Assembly: GCF_004917075.1 (NCBI RefSeq)
Contig: NZ_SSYB01000001.1
Span: 729,097 to 793,096 of the forward strand
Origin: Geomonas edaphica
GTDB lineage: Bacteria > Desulfobacterota > Desulfuromonadia > Geobacterales > Geobacteraceae
Reading direction: 5' to 3'
DNA: 64,000 nucleotides
In this document: positions 36,297 through 44,409 of the stretch, piece by piece
How the letters are laid out: each line of letters begins with the position of its first letter
How positions within the stretch are numbered: the stretch's first letter is position 1
Translations under genes and position numbers: made by a program
The notes under the pieces: model-generated
Databases searched by the model: none
Seen by the model: only the letters and a program-made list of their open reading frames with translations
What the model was told of the DNA's origin: nothing

Positions 36297-38012
36297 GTGC
36301 ACGGCAGTAACATTGGCGGACTGTTTGTGAGCTACCTCAACCATTCCTATAAGCGTGTCAGGGTCATTGATCTCACCTTTTCATCGGCCTTGCTGCTTCT
36401 CGCAGCGATGCTGGTCCTTGCCTATCACATCAGGATAGAAGTTGCACAGTCGAACAGACTGACGGAACACACCTACGAAGTGATCATGTCGGTCGACCAG
36501 CTCAACAACGCACTGCTGCAGGCGGAAAGCAGCAGGCGCGGTTATGTCCTGACGGGGAACCCGCAGGAGAAGGCGCGTTGTCTCTCCTTTTCCCAGGTAA
36601 CCGAGGACAACTTCCAGGAGCTGAAAAAGCTGACACTGGATAACGGCTCGCAGCAGGGACGGCTTAACCGGCTTCAGGAGTACATGACCCGCAAGCTGGC
36701 CATCTTCCGCCTCTCCATGAACGACTACGACAGAAAGGGGTTCAATCCCGACTCTCAGGCCCAGTTCACCGAGGAAGGTTCCACCCTTATGGGTTACCTG
36801 CGTAACGGCATTCAGGATATCAAGATCCATGAGAAGGGGCTGCTTGCCGTGCGGCGCGCCGAGGAGCAAACCTCACTCATGGTCCTCACCATGGTGATCC
36901 TGTCCGGGATGTTCATATCGTTCATCCTGTTGAGCCTGAGCTACTACATCGCGCGCAGGGAGACACGCAATCATATTCTTGCCGCCGATCAACTGGAATC
37001 CGCAAACAGAGACATCTCTGACCTGAGCAGCATGACGCAGCTGTTACAGACATGCTCCGATTTCGAAGAGGCTCGCTCCATACTCGCCGGCTACGGGAAC
37101 AAGTTCTTCAGTGGGGATTCCGGCGGCATTTACCTGATCAACTCATCGAGAACCCTTATGGCGGACGTGGCGGTCTGGGGCAACATAGAACAGGCCCCCT
37201 TCTCTCCTGATCAGTGCTGGGCCTTGCGCCTGGGACAGCCGCACCTCTCCGCGAAGGAAACGGATGTGAGATGTCAGCACGTGGCGGCTAAGGAAGGCGC
37301 CCATCTCTGCATCCCCCTTTCGGCACACCACGAGACCTTGGGCACCCTCGATCTGCATCACCCAAAAGAGATGACTGCGGCAGAGCTCGAAAAACTCAGG
37401 GCAAAGGCAACGTCTTTTGCCGAACAGGTGGCCCTCGCAATCCGGAGCCTGCAGCTGCGCGAACAGTTGAGGGAACTCTCTATTCGTGACCCGCTCACCG
37501 GTTTGTTGAACCGGCGCCACATGGAAGAATCTCTGTTGCGCGAGATCAGCCGCGCCACCAGGACGAAGCAGCCGCTCAGCGTGCTGATGATGGACGTGGA
37601 CCACTTCAAACATTTCAATGACACCTATGGGCACGAGGCGGGCGACCACGTCTTGAAGGAGTTCGGGCACCTGCTGCAGAAGCAGGTCCGTGAAAGCGAT
37701 ATCGCCTGCCGCTTCGGAGGCGAGGAGTTCACCCTCATCCTGCCTGAGGCGGACTGCGATACGGCCTCAGACATCGGCAACCGGATCAGAAGCGCGGTAA
37801 TGGATTTACAGCTGGTGGTGGGAAGACAGCCTCTTGGGCGAGTCACCATCTCAGGGGGGATCGCAGTGTTCCCGGAGGATGGGGACACCATTCAGCAGCT
37901 CCTGGCGCGCGCCGACGAGGCGCTTTACGACGCCAAGAAAAACGGCCGCAACCGCATCGAAGGAAGCTGTGCGGCCGCGGCCGTTGCGGCAAAGGAAAAG
38001 GCTGACAAGTAG
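36297..38012 (+). CDS. Membrane diguanylate cyclase with CHASE3-like sensor and GAF domain
   Basis: The 571-residue protein has a transmembrane segment near 24-45, an extracytoplasmic helical sensor (about 46-195, ALLQAESSRRGYVLTGNPQE being typical of CHASE3), a second transmembrane segment near 197-220, a GAF-like region (about 245-395) and a C-terminal GGDEF domain with active site RFGGEEF. An RESD inhibitory site lies five residues before it. The guanine-contact residues Asn and Asp in NDTYGHEAGD are present, predicting c-di-GMP synthesis. The start is GTG 36297 with no clear ribosome-binding site; GTG 36327 is an alternative. Confidence 0.9.
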   Translation: MHGSNIGGLFVSYLNHSYKRVRVIDLTFSSALLLLAAMLVLAYHIRIEVAQSNRLTEHTYEVIMSVDQLNNALLQAESSRRGYVLTGNPQEKARCLSFSQVTEDNFQELKKLTLDNGSQQGRLNRLQEYMTRKLAIFRLSMNDYDRKGFNPDSQAQFTEEGSTLMGYLRNGIQDIKIHEKGLLAVRRAEEQTSLMVLTMVILSGMFISFILLSLSYYIARRETRNHILAADQLESANRDISDLSSMTQLLQTCSDFEEARSILAGYGNKFFSGDSGGIYLINSSRTLMADVAVWGNIEQAPFSPDQCWALRLGQPHLSAKETDVRCQHVAAKEGAHLCIPLSAHHETLGTLDLHHPKEMTAAELEKLRAKATSFAEQVALAIRSLQLREQLRELSIRDPLTGLLNRRHMEESLLREISRATRTKQPLSVLMMDVDHFKHFNDTYGHEAGDHVLKEFGHLLQKQVRESDIACRFGGEEFTLILPEADCDTASDIGNRIRSAVMDLQLVVGRQPLGRVTISGGIAVFPEDGDTIQQLLARADEALYDAKKNGRNRIEGSCAAAAVAAKEKADK

Positions 38013-38023
38013 AGGGCGCGCCC

Positions 38024-38395
38024 CTACCAGGTCTGCGTCACGGTATCGGGGGTAACCACAAACGCGGCGCGCAGCCAGCTGAACTTCGCCTTCATCAGAT
38101 CGTACTCCTCTCCCGAGGTCAGAAAGGCCGCCTTGCCACGAATCAGAAAACCGGCGCCCGGACCGTGCAATCCCTGCACCTTGCTGCTCCCGACGGTGAT
38201 GAGGACTTCCGGGTTGAATGCAACGTTGGCTTCGGTTTTCTGCATGTAGCCTGCGGGGATCAGCAGGTGCCCGTCGGCGGTCACCCGGATGTAGCTGTTC
38301 CAGGTATTCACCATGTGCGGCCCGTCCTCACCCAGCGTGGCTATGGCGACAACTCCATCCTGCTTCAGAATCTCAAGCAATTTTTCTGCAACCAT
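38024..38395 (-). CDS. Pyridoxamine 5'-phosphate oxidase-family FMN-binding protein
   Basis: The 123-residue protein has the split-barrel flavin fold of the PPOX family: GVVAIATLGEDGPHMVNTWNSYIRVT near the N terminus, followed by LLIPAGYMQKTEANVAFNPEVLITVGS. The small size is typical of stand-alone flavin-reductase-like or general stress relatives; it is not a PdxH. It is divergent from a MocR-type regulator across 62 bp, and MocR regulators commonly control the adjacent divergent gene, so it is a likely target. Confidence 0.82.
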   Translation of the reverse strand: MVAEKLLEILKQDGVVAIATLGEDGPHMVNTWNSYIRVTADGHLLIPAGYMQKTEANVAFNPEVLITVGSSKVQGLHGPGAGFLIRGKAAFLTSGEEYDLMKAKFSWLRAAFVVTPDTVTQTW

Positions 38396-38457
38396 TTTGT
38401 TTTGTTTCTCCTTAGTTGTTATGCGGGCATGACGCCCGTTGATTCAGGGATACCACC

Positions 38458-39852
38458 ATGTTCATCCTAAGTGACAGTACTCCGCTTCCCTTCTATAAGC
38501 AGCTCTACAACCAGATCAGGGAGAAGATCCTTGCCGGCAGCCTCACGCCGGACCAGAAACTCCCCTCGGTCAGGGATCTGGCTGCGGAACTTTCCACCAG
38601 CCGCAACACGGTGGACGCAGCGTACCAGGAGCTCTACTCCGAAGGTTTCATCTACAGCCGCGAACGTAGCGGGTATTTCGTATCGCCTCTCGAGCGGGGT
38701 TTCGCCTCAGCGCTCCCCTACCCTTCACCCCGCCGTTCCCACTCCGGGAAACCCGATCAGCTGCGTTACGACTTTCACCCGGCACGCCTTGCGCCTGGGA
38801 CTTTCCCCGTGGCGCAGTGGCGCAACTGCTACCTCGAGGCGCTGCGAGATTGCGCCGATTCTCTCACCACCTACACGGACCCGCAGGGAGATTGGGCGCT
38901 GCGGACGAACCTGCGCGAGTACCTGGAGCGGTCACGCGGCGTCATCTGCGACGAGGCGCAGATCATCATCACCTCGGGGCTGCAGCACGGCCTGGAGCTT
39001 TTATGCCGCGTGATGCGGGAACGTCGTCCGGCGGTCGCGCTGGAAGAGCCGGGCTACCACCTGCCGAGGGCGGTGTTCGCGAACAACGGTTACCAACTGC
39101 ACCAGGTCGCGACGCTCCCCTCCGGTATCGACATCGACCATCTCAGATCGACCGGAAGCGGCATCGTCTACGTCACCCCGTCGCACCAGCTACCCTTGGG
39201 GCACGTGATGCCCGTCGCCAATCGCCTCAAGCTGATCGAGTGGGCGCAGACGGGGGACAACCTCATCCTCGAAGACGACTACGACAGCGAACTGCGCTAC
39301 CACGGCAAGCCGATCTCGTCGTTGCAGGGGCTGCGTCCCGACGGCAACATCGTCTACCTCGGCACCTTTTCCAAGGTGCTCTCGCCGACCCTGCGCCTGA
39401 GCTACATGGTGCTGCCGCGCCCCCTGCTTCCCGCCTACCGGGCACACTTCGGAAACTACTTCTCCACGGTGCCGCTGCTGGAGCAAAGGTGCATGGCTAA
39501 ATTCATGGAGCAGGGGTACTGGGAGCGCCATGTGCGGCGCATGAGGACGCTGTACCAGCAAAAACACGACCTGCTACTCGCCGCGATCGGGCGGGAGTTC
39601 GGCGCAGACGGCGTGGTGCTCGGGGCCGACGCCGGTCTGCACGTGGTACTGCGCCTTGTTTCCGAGAACCCGGGAGAGGCCGAGATCCTGCACCGGGCCA
39701 AGGGTAGCGGGATGCGACTGGTCCCATTCTCGCAGATGTGCGCCGGAGACCCGCCTGCGGAGACCCACCTGCTTTTGGGCTTTGGCGGGTTGCTTCCGGA
39801 ACGGATCGATGAAGGGGTTGCCCTGCTTCGTACACTGTGTAAGGGAAGATAA
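38458..39852 (+). CDS. MocR/PdxR-type GntR regulator with aminotransferase domain
   Basis: The 464-residue protein has an N-terminal GntR winged helix (about 8-75, KLPSVRDLAAELSTSRNTVDAAYQEL) and a fold-type I aminotransferase domain with the PLP lysine in GTFSKVLSPTLRLSYMVLP, together with EEPGYHLPRAVF and EDDYDSELRYHG. MocR proteins sense PLP or an amine and regulate neighbouring genes. The divergent PPOX-family gene 62 bp away is the likely target. A DNA-binding site was not identified. Confidence 0.94.
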   Translation: MFILSDSTPLPFYKQLYNQIREKILAGSLTPDQKLPSVRDLAAELSTSRNTVDAAYQELYSEGFIYSRERSGYFVSPLERGFASALPYPSPRRSHSGKPDQLRYDFHPARLAPGTFPVAQWRNCYLEALRDCADSLTTYTDPQGDWALRTNLREYLERSRGVICDEAQIIITSGLQHGLELLCRVMRERRPAVALEEPGYHLPRAVFANNGYQLHQVATLPSGIDIDHLRSTGSGIVYVTPSHQLPLGHVMPVANRLKLIEWAQTGDNLILEDDYDSELRYHGKPISSLQGLRPDGNIVYLGTFSKVLSPTLRLSYMVLPRPLLPAYRAHFGNYFSTVPLLEQRCMAKFMEQGYWERHVRRMRTLYQQKHDLLLAAIGREFGADGVVLGADAGLHVVLRLVSENPGEAEILHRAKGSGMRLVPFSQMCAGDPPAETHLLLGFGGLLPERIDEGVALLRTLCKGR

Positions 39853-40014
39853 CTAAAACTCAAAAACGGCAACAGGTGCAGTTTTCAACTAAATCATGGG
39901 GGCAGTAGATACAGATACGCCTTCCCTTTTCCTACAACGCTTGCTGCGTGACGACATCCCCAATGGTACAATCGTGCAGGTTTCTATCTCTAAGCCAATC
40001 AGGGGGGGCGAAGC

Positions 40015-40512
40015 ATGGCTTTACTGCGCAGGACCATCGCATGGGCGCTGCTTGTGACGGTAGCAGCATCGACACAAATGGCATGGGCGGCCGGGAAGAG
40101 CACAAGTAGTTCAGGCGCAATCGAGCGGGGACGCTATCTCGTGAGGATCGGCGGCTGCAATGACTGTCATACGAGCGGCTATGCCATGACCGCCGGTAAG
40201 GTTGCTGAAGAGCAGTGGCTGACCGGCGACCGGCTAGGGTGGAGGGGGCCATGGGGCACCACGTACCCCGCGAACCTCAGAAACTTCATGGCGCAGATGA
40301 CGGAAAAGCAGTGGCTCAGTTTCGCTAGTACCATTGAGACCAGGCCACCCATGCCATGGTACGACCTGCGCGCCATGTCCCGGGAGGACCTGAGCGCGAT
40401 CTACCGCTACGTGAAGGCGTCCGGGCCCAAGGGCGAGGCGGCACCGGCGTATCTCCCTCCCGAGCAGGAGCCCCAGGGCCCCTTCATCCTCTTCCCGCAA
40501 CCGCCGAAGTGA
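40015..40512 (+). CDS. Monohaem cytochrome c
   Basis: The 165-residue periplasmic protein has a signal peptide (about 1-26, hydrophobic core AWALLVTVAAS and cleavage near AWA-AG), a single haem-binding motif CNDCH at about residues 48-52, and a likely distal Met ligand in RPPMPWYDL, giving a class I cytochrome. The pattern GRYLVRIGGCNDCHTSG plus WLTGDRLGWRGPWGTTYPANLR resembles haem subunits of membrane dehydrogenases, but here the protein is alone. Its C terminus is Pro-rich. A TACAAT -10-like hexamer occurs at 39967-39972. Confidence 0.88.
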   Translation: MALLRRTIAWALLVTVAASTQMAWAAGKSTSSSGAIERGRYLVRIGGCNDCHTSGYAMTAGKVAEEQWLTGDRLGWRGPWGTTYPANLRNFMAQMTEKQWLSFASTIETRPPMPWYDLRAMSREDLSAIYRYVKASGPKGEAAPAYLPPEQEPQGPFILFPQPPK

Positions 40513-40599
40513 TCTCCGGTCAGGCGGGAGTTGCACCTGCAGCTCCCGCCACCGTCCCACCCGCTGCGGCGGTAAAATCCCTCCTTGCCTGTATTCTCG

Positions 40600-40644
40600 T
40601 TGACTTGCCTCCGTTGGCCGGTGTATTAGAGTAAAAATTCTAAT
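40600..40644 (+). promoter_or_regulatory. Promoter of the MFS transporter with an overlapping inverted repeat
   Basis: TTGACT (40600-40605) and TATTAG (40624-40629) are 18 bases apart. An inverted repeat ATTAGA (40625-40630) and TCTAAT (40639-40644) begins inside the -10 hexamer and extends over the probable transcription start, which is where a repressor would bind. Confidence 0.5.
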
Positions 40645-40680
40645 GTTTGGATGAACAACAACGAGCTTCCGGAGCATGCC

Positions 40681-41919
40681 ATGACCGCATCATCACAAGC
40701 TTCTCTGCGCCAGGTGCTGGGGCTACCAGTCATCGTCGCCGCCTTAGGCTATTTCGTCGATATCTACGATCTCGTGCTCTTCAGCATCGTGAGGGTGCCG
40801 AGCCTAAAGGGAATCGGCCTTGCCGGGCAGGAACTGATCGACAAAGGGGTCTTCCTGCTGAACATGCAGATGGCGGGGATGCTGCTGGGGGGAATTCTCT
40901 GGGGGATCCTCGGGGACCGCAAGGGACGCCTGAAGATCATGTTCGGCTCGATCTTCATCTATTCCCTCGCCAACCTGGCTAACGGCATGGTCGGCTCCAT
41001 CGAAGCCTACGCGGCATTGCGGTTTTTGGCCGGCGTCGGCCTGGCGGGCGAACTGGGCGCCGGCATCACCCTAGTATCCGAGGTGCTGCATCGCTCCATC
41101 CGCGGCTACGGCACCATGATCGTCGCCACGGTCGGGGTATCCGGAGCGATCCTTGCCAACTTCGTCGCCAGGGAGTTCGACTGGCGCACCGCCTTCGTCA
41201 TCGGCGGCGTGCTGGGCCTCATGCTGCTCGTACTGCGGCTTTCCGTCGCCGAGTCCGGCATGTTCAAGGGGATGGAAGGGGCCTCGGTTTCCAAGGGGAA
41301 CTTTCTCGCCCTCTTCACCTCGCGCGACCGCTTCGGGCGTTTCCTGCACTCCATCCTGATCGGGCTCCCCTCCTGGTTCGTGGTAGGCGTACTGATCACC
41401 TTCTCGCCGGAATTCGCCAAGGCCCTCGCCGTGCAGGGGAACGTGAACGCGGGGAACGCGGTGATGTACTGCTACCTGGGCCTGGTAGGAGGAGACCTCG
41501 TGAGCGGCGTCCTGAGCCAGTTGATGCAAAGCCGCAAAAAGGTCGTGCTCCTGTTCCTGCTGCTCACCGTCTTAGGAGTGGCAGTCTACTTCAACGCCTC
41601 AGGCGTGAGTGCCGGTGCCTTCTACGGGATCTGCTGCCTGCTAGGCTTCGGCATCGGTTACTGGGCCATCTTCGTCACCGTGGCCGCGGAGCAGTTCGGC
41701 ACCAATCTGCGAGCGACCGTCGCCACCACCGTCCCCAACTTCGTTCGCGGCATGACCATCCCCATCACCATGCTCTTCCAGGTGGCGAGAAAGAGCATGG
41801 GACTGGAGGCAGGCGCCATCGCCGTAGGAGTGGCGACCCTCGCCATAGCGCTCTTCTCCCTTTCGCGCCTGCAGGAGACCTTCCACAAGGATCTCGATTA
41901 TTTCGAGGAGTTCATTTAG
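40681..41919 (+). CDS. Major facilitator superfamily transporter
   Basis: The 412-residue membrane protein has about 12 helices and the MFS loop motif GDRKGRLKIMFGS between helices 2 and 3, as well as the acidic DIYDLVLFSIV in helix 1. It resembles metabolite:proton symporters. The start at 40681 (MTASSQASLRQVLG) has GGAG six bases upstream; an ATG ten codons earlier has none. It stands alone with its own promoter and possible operator. The substrate cannot be predicted. Confidence 0.88.
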   Translation: MTASSQASLRQVLGLPVIVAALGYFVDIYDLVLFSIVRVPSLKGIGLAGQELIDKGVFLLNMQMAGMLLGGILWGILGDRKGRLKIMFGSIFIYSLANLANGMVGSIEAYAALRFLAGVGLAGELGAGITLVSEVLHRSIRGYGTMIVATVGVSGAILANFVAREFDWRTAFVIGGVLGLMLLVLRLSVAESGMFKGMEGASVSKGNFLALFTSRDRFGRFLHSILIGLPSWFVVGVLITFSPEFAKALAVQGNVNAGNAVMYCYLGLVGGDLVSGVLSQLMQSRKKVVLLFLLLTVLGVAVYFNASGVSAGAFYGICCLLGFGIGYWAIFVTVAAEQFGTNLRATVATTVPNFVRGMTIPITMLFQVARKSMGLEAGAIAVGVATLAIALFSLSRLQETFHKDLDYFEEFI

Positions 41920-41929
41920 ACCAAAAGAC

Positions 41930-42023
41930 TTAACGCAAAGACGCAAAGGCGCGGAGACGCGAAGAAAAGCCGATATAAGGTACAACCAAAAGTAAGGTCT
42001 TTATCTTTGCGTCTTTGCGTTAA
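41930..42023. repeat. Perfect 19-bp inverted repeat between MFS and EamA genes
   Basis: TTAACGCAAAGACGCAAAG (41930-41948) is the exact reverse complement of 42005-42023, separated by 56 bases. The arms are themselves built of the unit GCAAAGAC. The DNA between them also contains GGCGCGGAGACGCGAAG. It lies entirely between the two genes and could be a mobile palindrome or a transcript-stabilising hairpin. Confidence 0.85.
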
Positions 42024-42075
42024 TGCCTTTGCTTCCTGACAACAGGCGTTCACACACCCAGGAGTTCCCCAGCAC

Positions 42076-42948
42076 ATGCACCAGGACCAGAGCCGCCACA
42101 CGCTGCGCACTTCGCTCATCACCGCCATCGCGCCCTGCATCTGGGGCAGCACCTACGTGGTCACGACGCAGATGCTGCCGCCCAACCATCCCCTGACCGC
42201 GGCGCTTTTACGCGTACTCCCCATCGGCGTCCTCATGGCACTCGCGCTGCGCACCCTTCCCAAGGGAGAATGGTGGTGGCGCCTTTTGTTCCTGGGGCTC
42301 TTGAACATCGGCGTCTTTCAGGCGCTCCTCTTCATCGCCGCCTACCGCCTCCCCGGCGGCGTGGCCGCGACGGTAATCGCCACCCAACCGCTTGCCGTGA
42401 TCTGCCTCTCCCGGGTACTTTTGCAGGCGAAGCACTCGCGGCTTGCCTGGGCAGCGGCAGGGACCGGGGTGATTGGCGTTGCGCTTCTCGTCCTCACGCC
42501 GGCTGCCCGGCTCGACGCCATCGGGGTCGCCGCAGCCTTTGCCGGCGCCGGGTGCATGGCGCTCGGGACCGTGCTCACCAAGCGCTGGACCTCGCCGATG
42601 CCGCTCGCCGCCTACACCGCGTGGCAGCTGGTCTTCGGCGGGCTCTTCCTGCTCCCCTTCGCGCTTCTCTTTGAGGAACCGATCACGCACCTCACCGCCA
42701 TGAACGTCATGGGATACGCCTACCTCGGCATCTTCGGGACGGGAATCACCTACATGATCTTCTTCTGGGGGATAAGGCGGCTGCAGCCGTCGGCGGTCTC
42801 CCTGCTCGGGCTCTTAAGCCCGGTCATGGCGACGCTGCTCGGCTTTCTCGTGCTGGGGCAGCGGCTTACCCCGCTGCAATTGTTGGGAGGAGGACTGGTC
42901 TTGTGGAGCATCTGGGCGGGACAGCAGCCGGCATCGGAGCGACGCTAG
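42076..42948 (+). CDS. EamA/DMT-family transporter
   Basis: The 290-residue protein has ten predicted transmembrane helices in two EamA repeats; conserved blocks include PCIWGSTYVVTTQMLP at the N terminus and FGTGITYMIFFWGIRRLQPSAVSLLGLLSPVMATLLGFLVLGQ in the second repeat. The family exports amino acids, nucleotide sugars or other metabolites. The gene ends with a 4-bp overlap with the convergent PfkB gene. Confidence 0.9.
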   Translation: MHQDQSRHTLRTSLITAIAPCIWGSTYVVTTQMLPPNHPLTAALLRVLPIGVLMALALRTLPKGEWWWRLLFLGLLNIGVFQALLFIAAYRLPGGVAATVIATQPLAVICLSRVLLQAKHSRLAWAAAGTGVIGVALLVLTPAARLDAIGVAAAFAGAGCMALGTVLTKRWTSPMPLAAYTAWQLVFGGLFLLPFALLFEEPITHLTAMNVMGYAYLGIFGTGITYMIFFWGIRRLQPSAVSLLGLLSPVMATLLGFLVLGQRLTPLQLLGGGLVLWSIWAGQQPASERR

Positions 42949-43859
42949 GACCGCTCGAGGAGGAAGGATTCGATTTCGGCAAGGGTGGGAAGTGCGGCAC
43001 GGCCGCCCAAGGCGCGCGTGTTGAGAGCTCCGACGGCACTTGCCATGCGGGCGGAATCACGCAGGGCATAGCCGCTGGCCAAGGCGAAAAGGAAGGCGCC
43101 GTGGTAGGCATCCCCCGCTCCGGTTGTGTCGACCACGTGTTCGACCGGAAAAGCGATTTGGTGGAACTGCTCCCCCCCCCTGGCAGCGACGTGGCTTCCG
43201 TCGGTGCCGCAGGTAACGGCGACGACGCCTGGGCCCGACTCGACGAGCGCGAGTGCCGCTTTCCCGGGATCGGCTGCACCGGTGAAGGCAGTGGCGTAGT
43301 CGTGGGCGACTATGCAGATGTCGACGAGCGGCATCAGCTCGCGGTGCGCGGGCTGGAATCGGTGCGAGCCGCCGTCGAAGGAGATCCTTACCCCTGCCTC
43401 CCGCGCGACTCTTGCTGCGCGCAGCGAGGCATCCCAGTGGCGGCCGTTCAGGTGCAGAATGCGGGCGGCTCGGATTGCATCCACCGCAAGGTCGGCGGCA
43501 TCAAGCTCGCCGCAGTCGCCCGGGGCGAAGGTGATGGCCCGGGCACCGTCGCGTCGCCGGACCAGGATGCTCGCCTGCGAAGAGCTTTTACCTTGCACTG
43601 TTGCGATGCCGGAGGTATCCACCCCTTCGCGGCCGAACTCCTCGAGGATCATCCTGCCGAAGAGATCGTCTCCCAGCCAGTCGAGCATGGCCGTTTTCGC
43701 TCCCAGCCGCGCCAGGGCTACCAGCGCCGTTGCCACCGGCCCTCCGCCCGCCACCGCCGTCGCATGCGCCTTCTGCACCAACTCTCCACCCGGCAGCTCA
43801 TCGACCACCATCAGGAGATCGATGGTGGAGACGCCGAGGCCGACCACATCGTATTTCAT
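42945..43859 (-). CDS. PfkB-family carbohydrate kinase
   Basis: The 304-residue ribokinase-like protein has the N-terminal signature GLGVSTIDLLMVVDELPGG, the glycine-rich AGGGPVATALVALARLGAKTAMLDWLGDD and the C-terminal anion-hole/catalytic motif DTTGAGDAYHGAFLFAL with catalytic Asp. It phosphorylates a sugar or sugar alcohol; the substrate is not identifiable. It is the last gene of a run that includes the unknown protein, the dicarboxylate transporter and the Rrf2 regulator. Confidence 0.9.
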   Translation of the reverse strand: MKYDVVGLGVSTIDLLMVVDELPGGELVQKAHATAVAGGGPVATALVALARLGAKTAMLDWLGDDLFGRMILEEFGREGVDTSGIATVQGKSSSQASILVRRRDGARAITFAPGDCGELDAADLAVDAIRAARILHLNGRHWDASLRAARVAREAGVRISFDGGSHRFQPAHRELMPLVDICIVAHDYATAFTGAADPGKAALALVESGPGVVAVTCGTDGSHVAARGGEQFHQIAFPVEHVVDTTGAGDAYHGAFLFALASGYALRDSARMASAVGALNTRALGGRAALPTLAEIESFLLERS

Positions 43860-43934
43860 CGCCGCTCCCCTTGTTCGATATGAACGCTGAGCAATATACG
43901 GCGATACCGACGTCGATGTAAAGGGAGTCCCGTG

Positions 43935-44396
43935 TCAGATGCAGAAATCGACCACGTCCGGTCCCTGGGCACCGGCCCGGTCGATCTTCTCCAGCACGTC
44001 GGCGAGCGTGGTCCCGTCGAGGATCCTGGCCATCTCGTCGCGCACGTCCTTCATCACGAGCCTTATGCCGCAGGTGAGCTCACTGCCGCACTCGGTGCAT
44101 CTGGCATAGGCCATCTCGCTGACGCAGGGGACCGGGGCGAGCGGCCCCTCCATGAGGCGGATCGCCTGGCCGAAGGTGATCTTCTCGGGCGGACGCCCAA
44201 GCGAGTACCCGCCTCCCCTTCCCTTGCGGCTTTGCAGCACCCCCGCGTTTTTCAGGTTGAGCAGGATGTTCTCCAGGAACTTCTTCGGAATCCTCTCCTC
44301 GCGCGCGAGGTCGGCAATCAGGATCGGCCCCTGCTTGTAGCGTCGTGCCAGGTAGATAAGCGCCTTCAGGCCGTATTTCGTTTTCTTTGAAATCAT
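43935..44396 (-). CDS. Rrf2-family transcriptional regulator
   Basis: The 153-residue protein has an N-terminal winged helix (KTKYGLKALIYLARRYKQGPILIADLAREERIPKKFLENILLNLKNAGVLQSRKGRGGGYSLGRPP) and a cysteine cluster Cys91, Cys100, Cys103, Cys109 in the region where IscR/NsrR proteins bind Fe-S clusters. It could sense Fe-S status, redox or nitric oxide. It lies 13 bp downstream of a SLC13-type transporter gene and is probably co-transcribed with it, which could mean autoregulation. Confidence 0.92.
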   Translation of the reverse strand: MISKKTKYGLKALIYLARRYKQGPILIADLAREERIPKKFLENILLNLKNAGVLQSRKGRGGGYSLGRPPEKITFGQAIRLMEGPLAPVPCVSEMAYARCTECGSELTCGIRLVMKDVRDEMARILDGTTLADVLEKIDRAGAQGPDVVDFCI

Positions 44397-44409
44397 GCGG
44401 GTATTCCTG

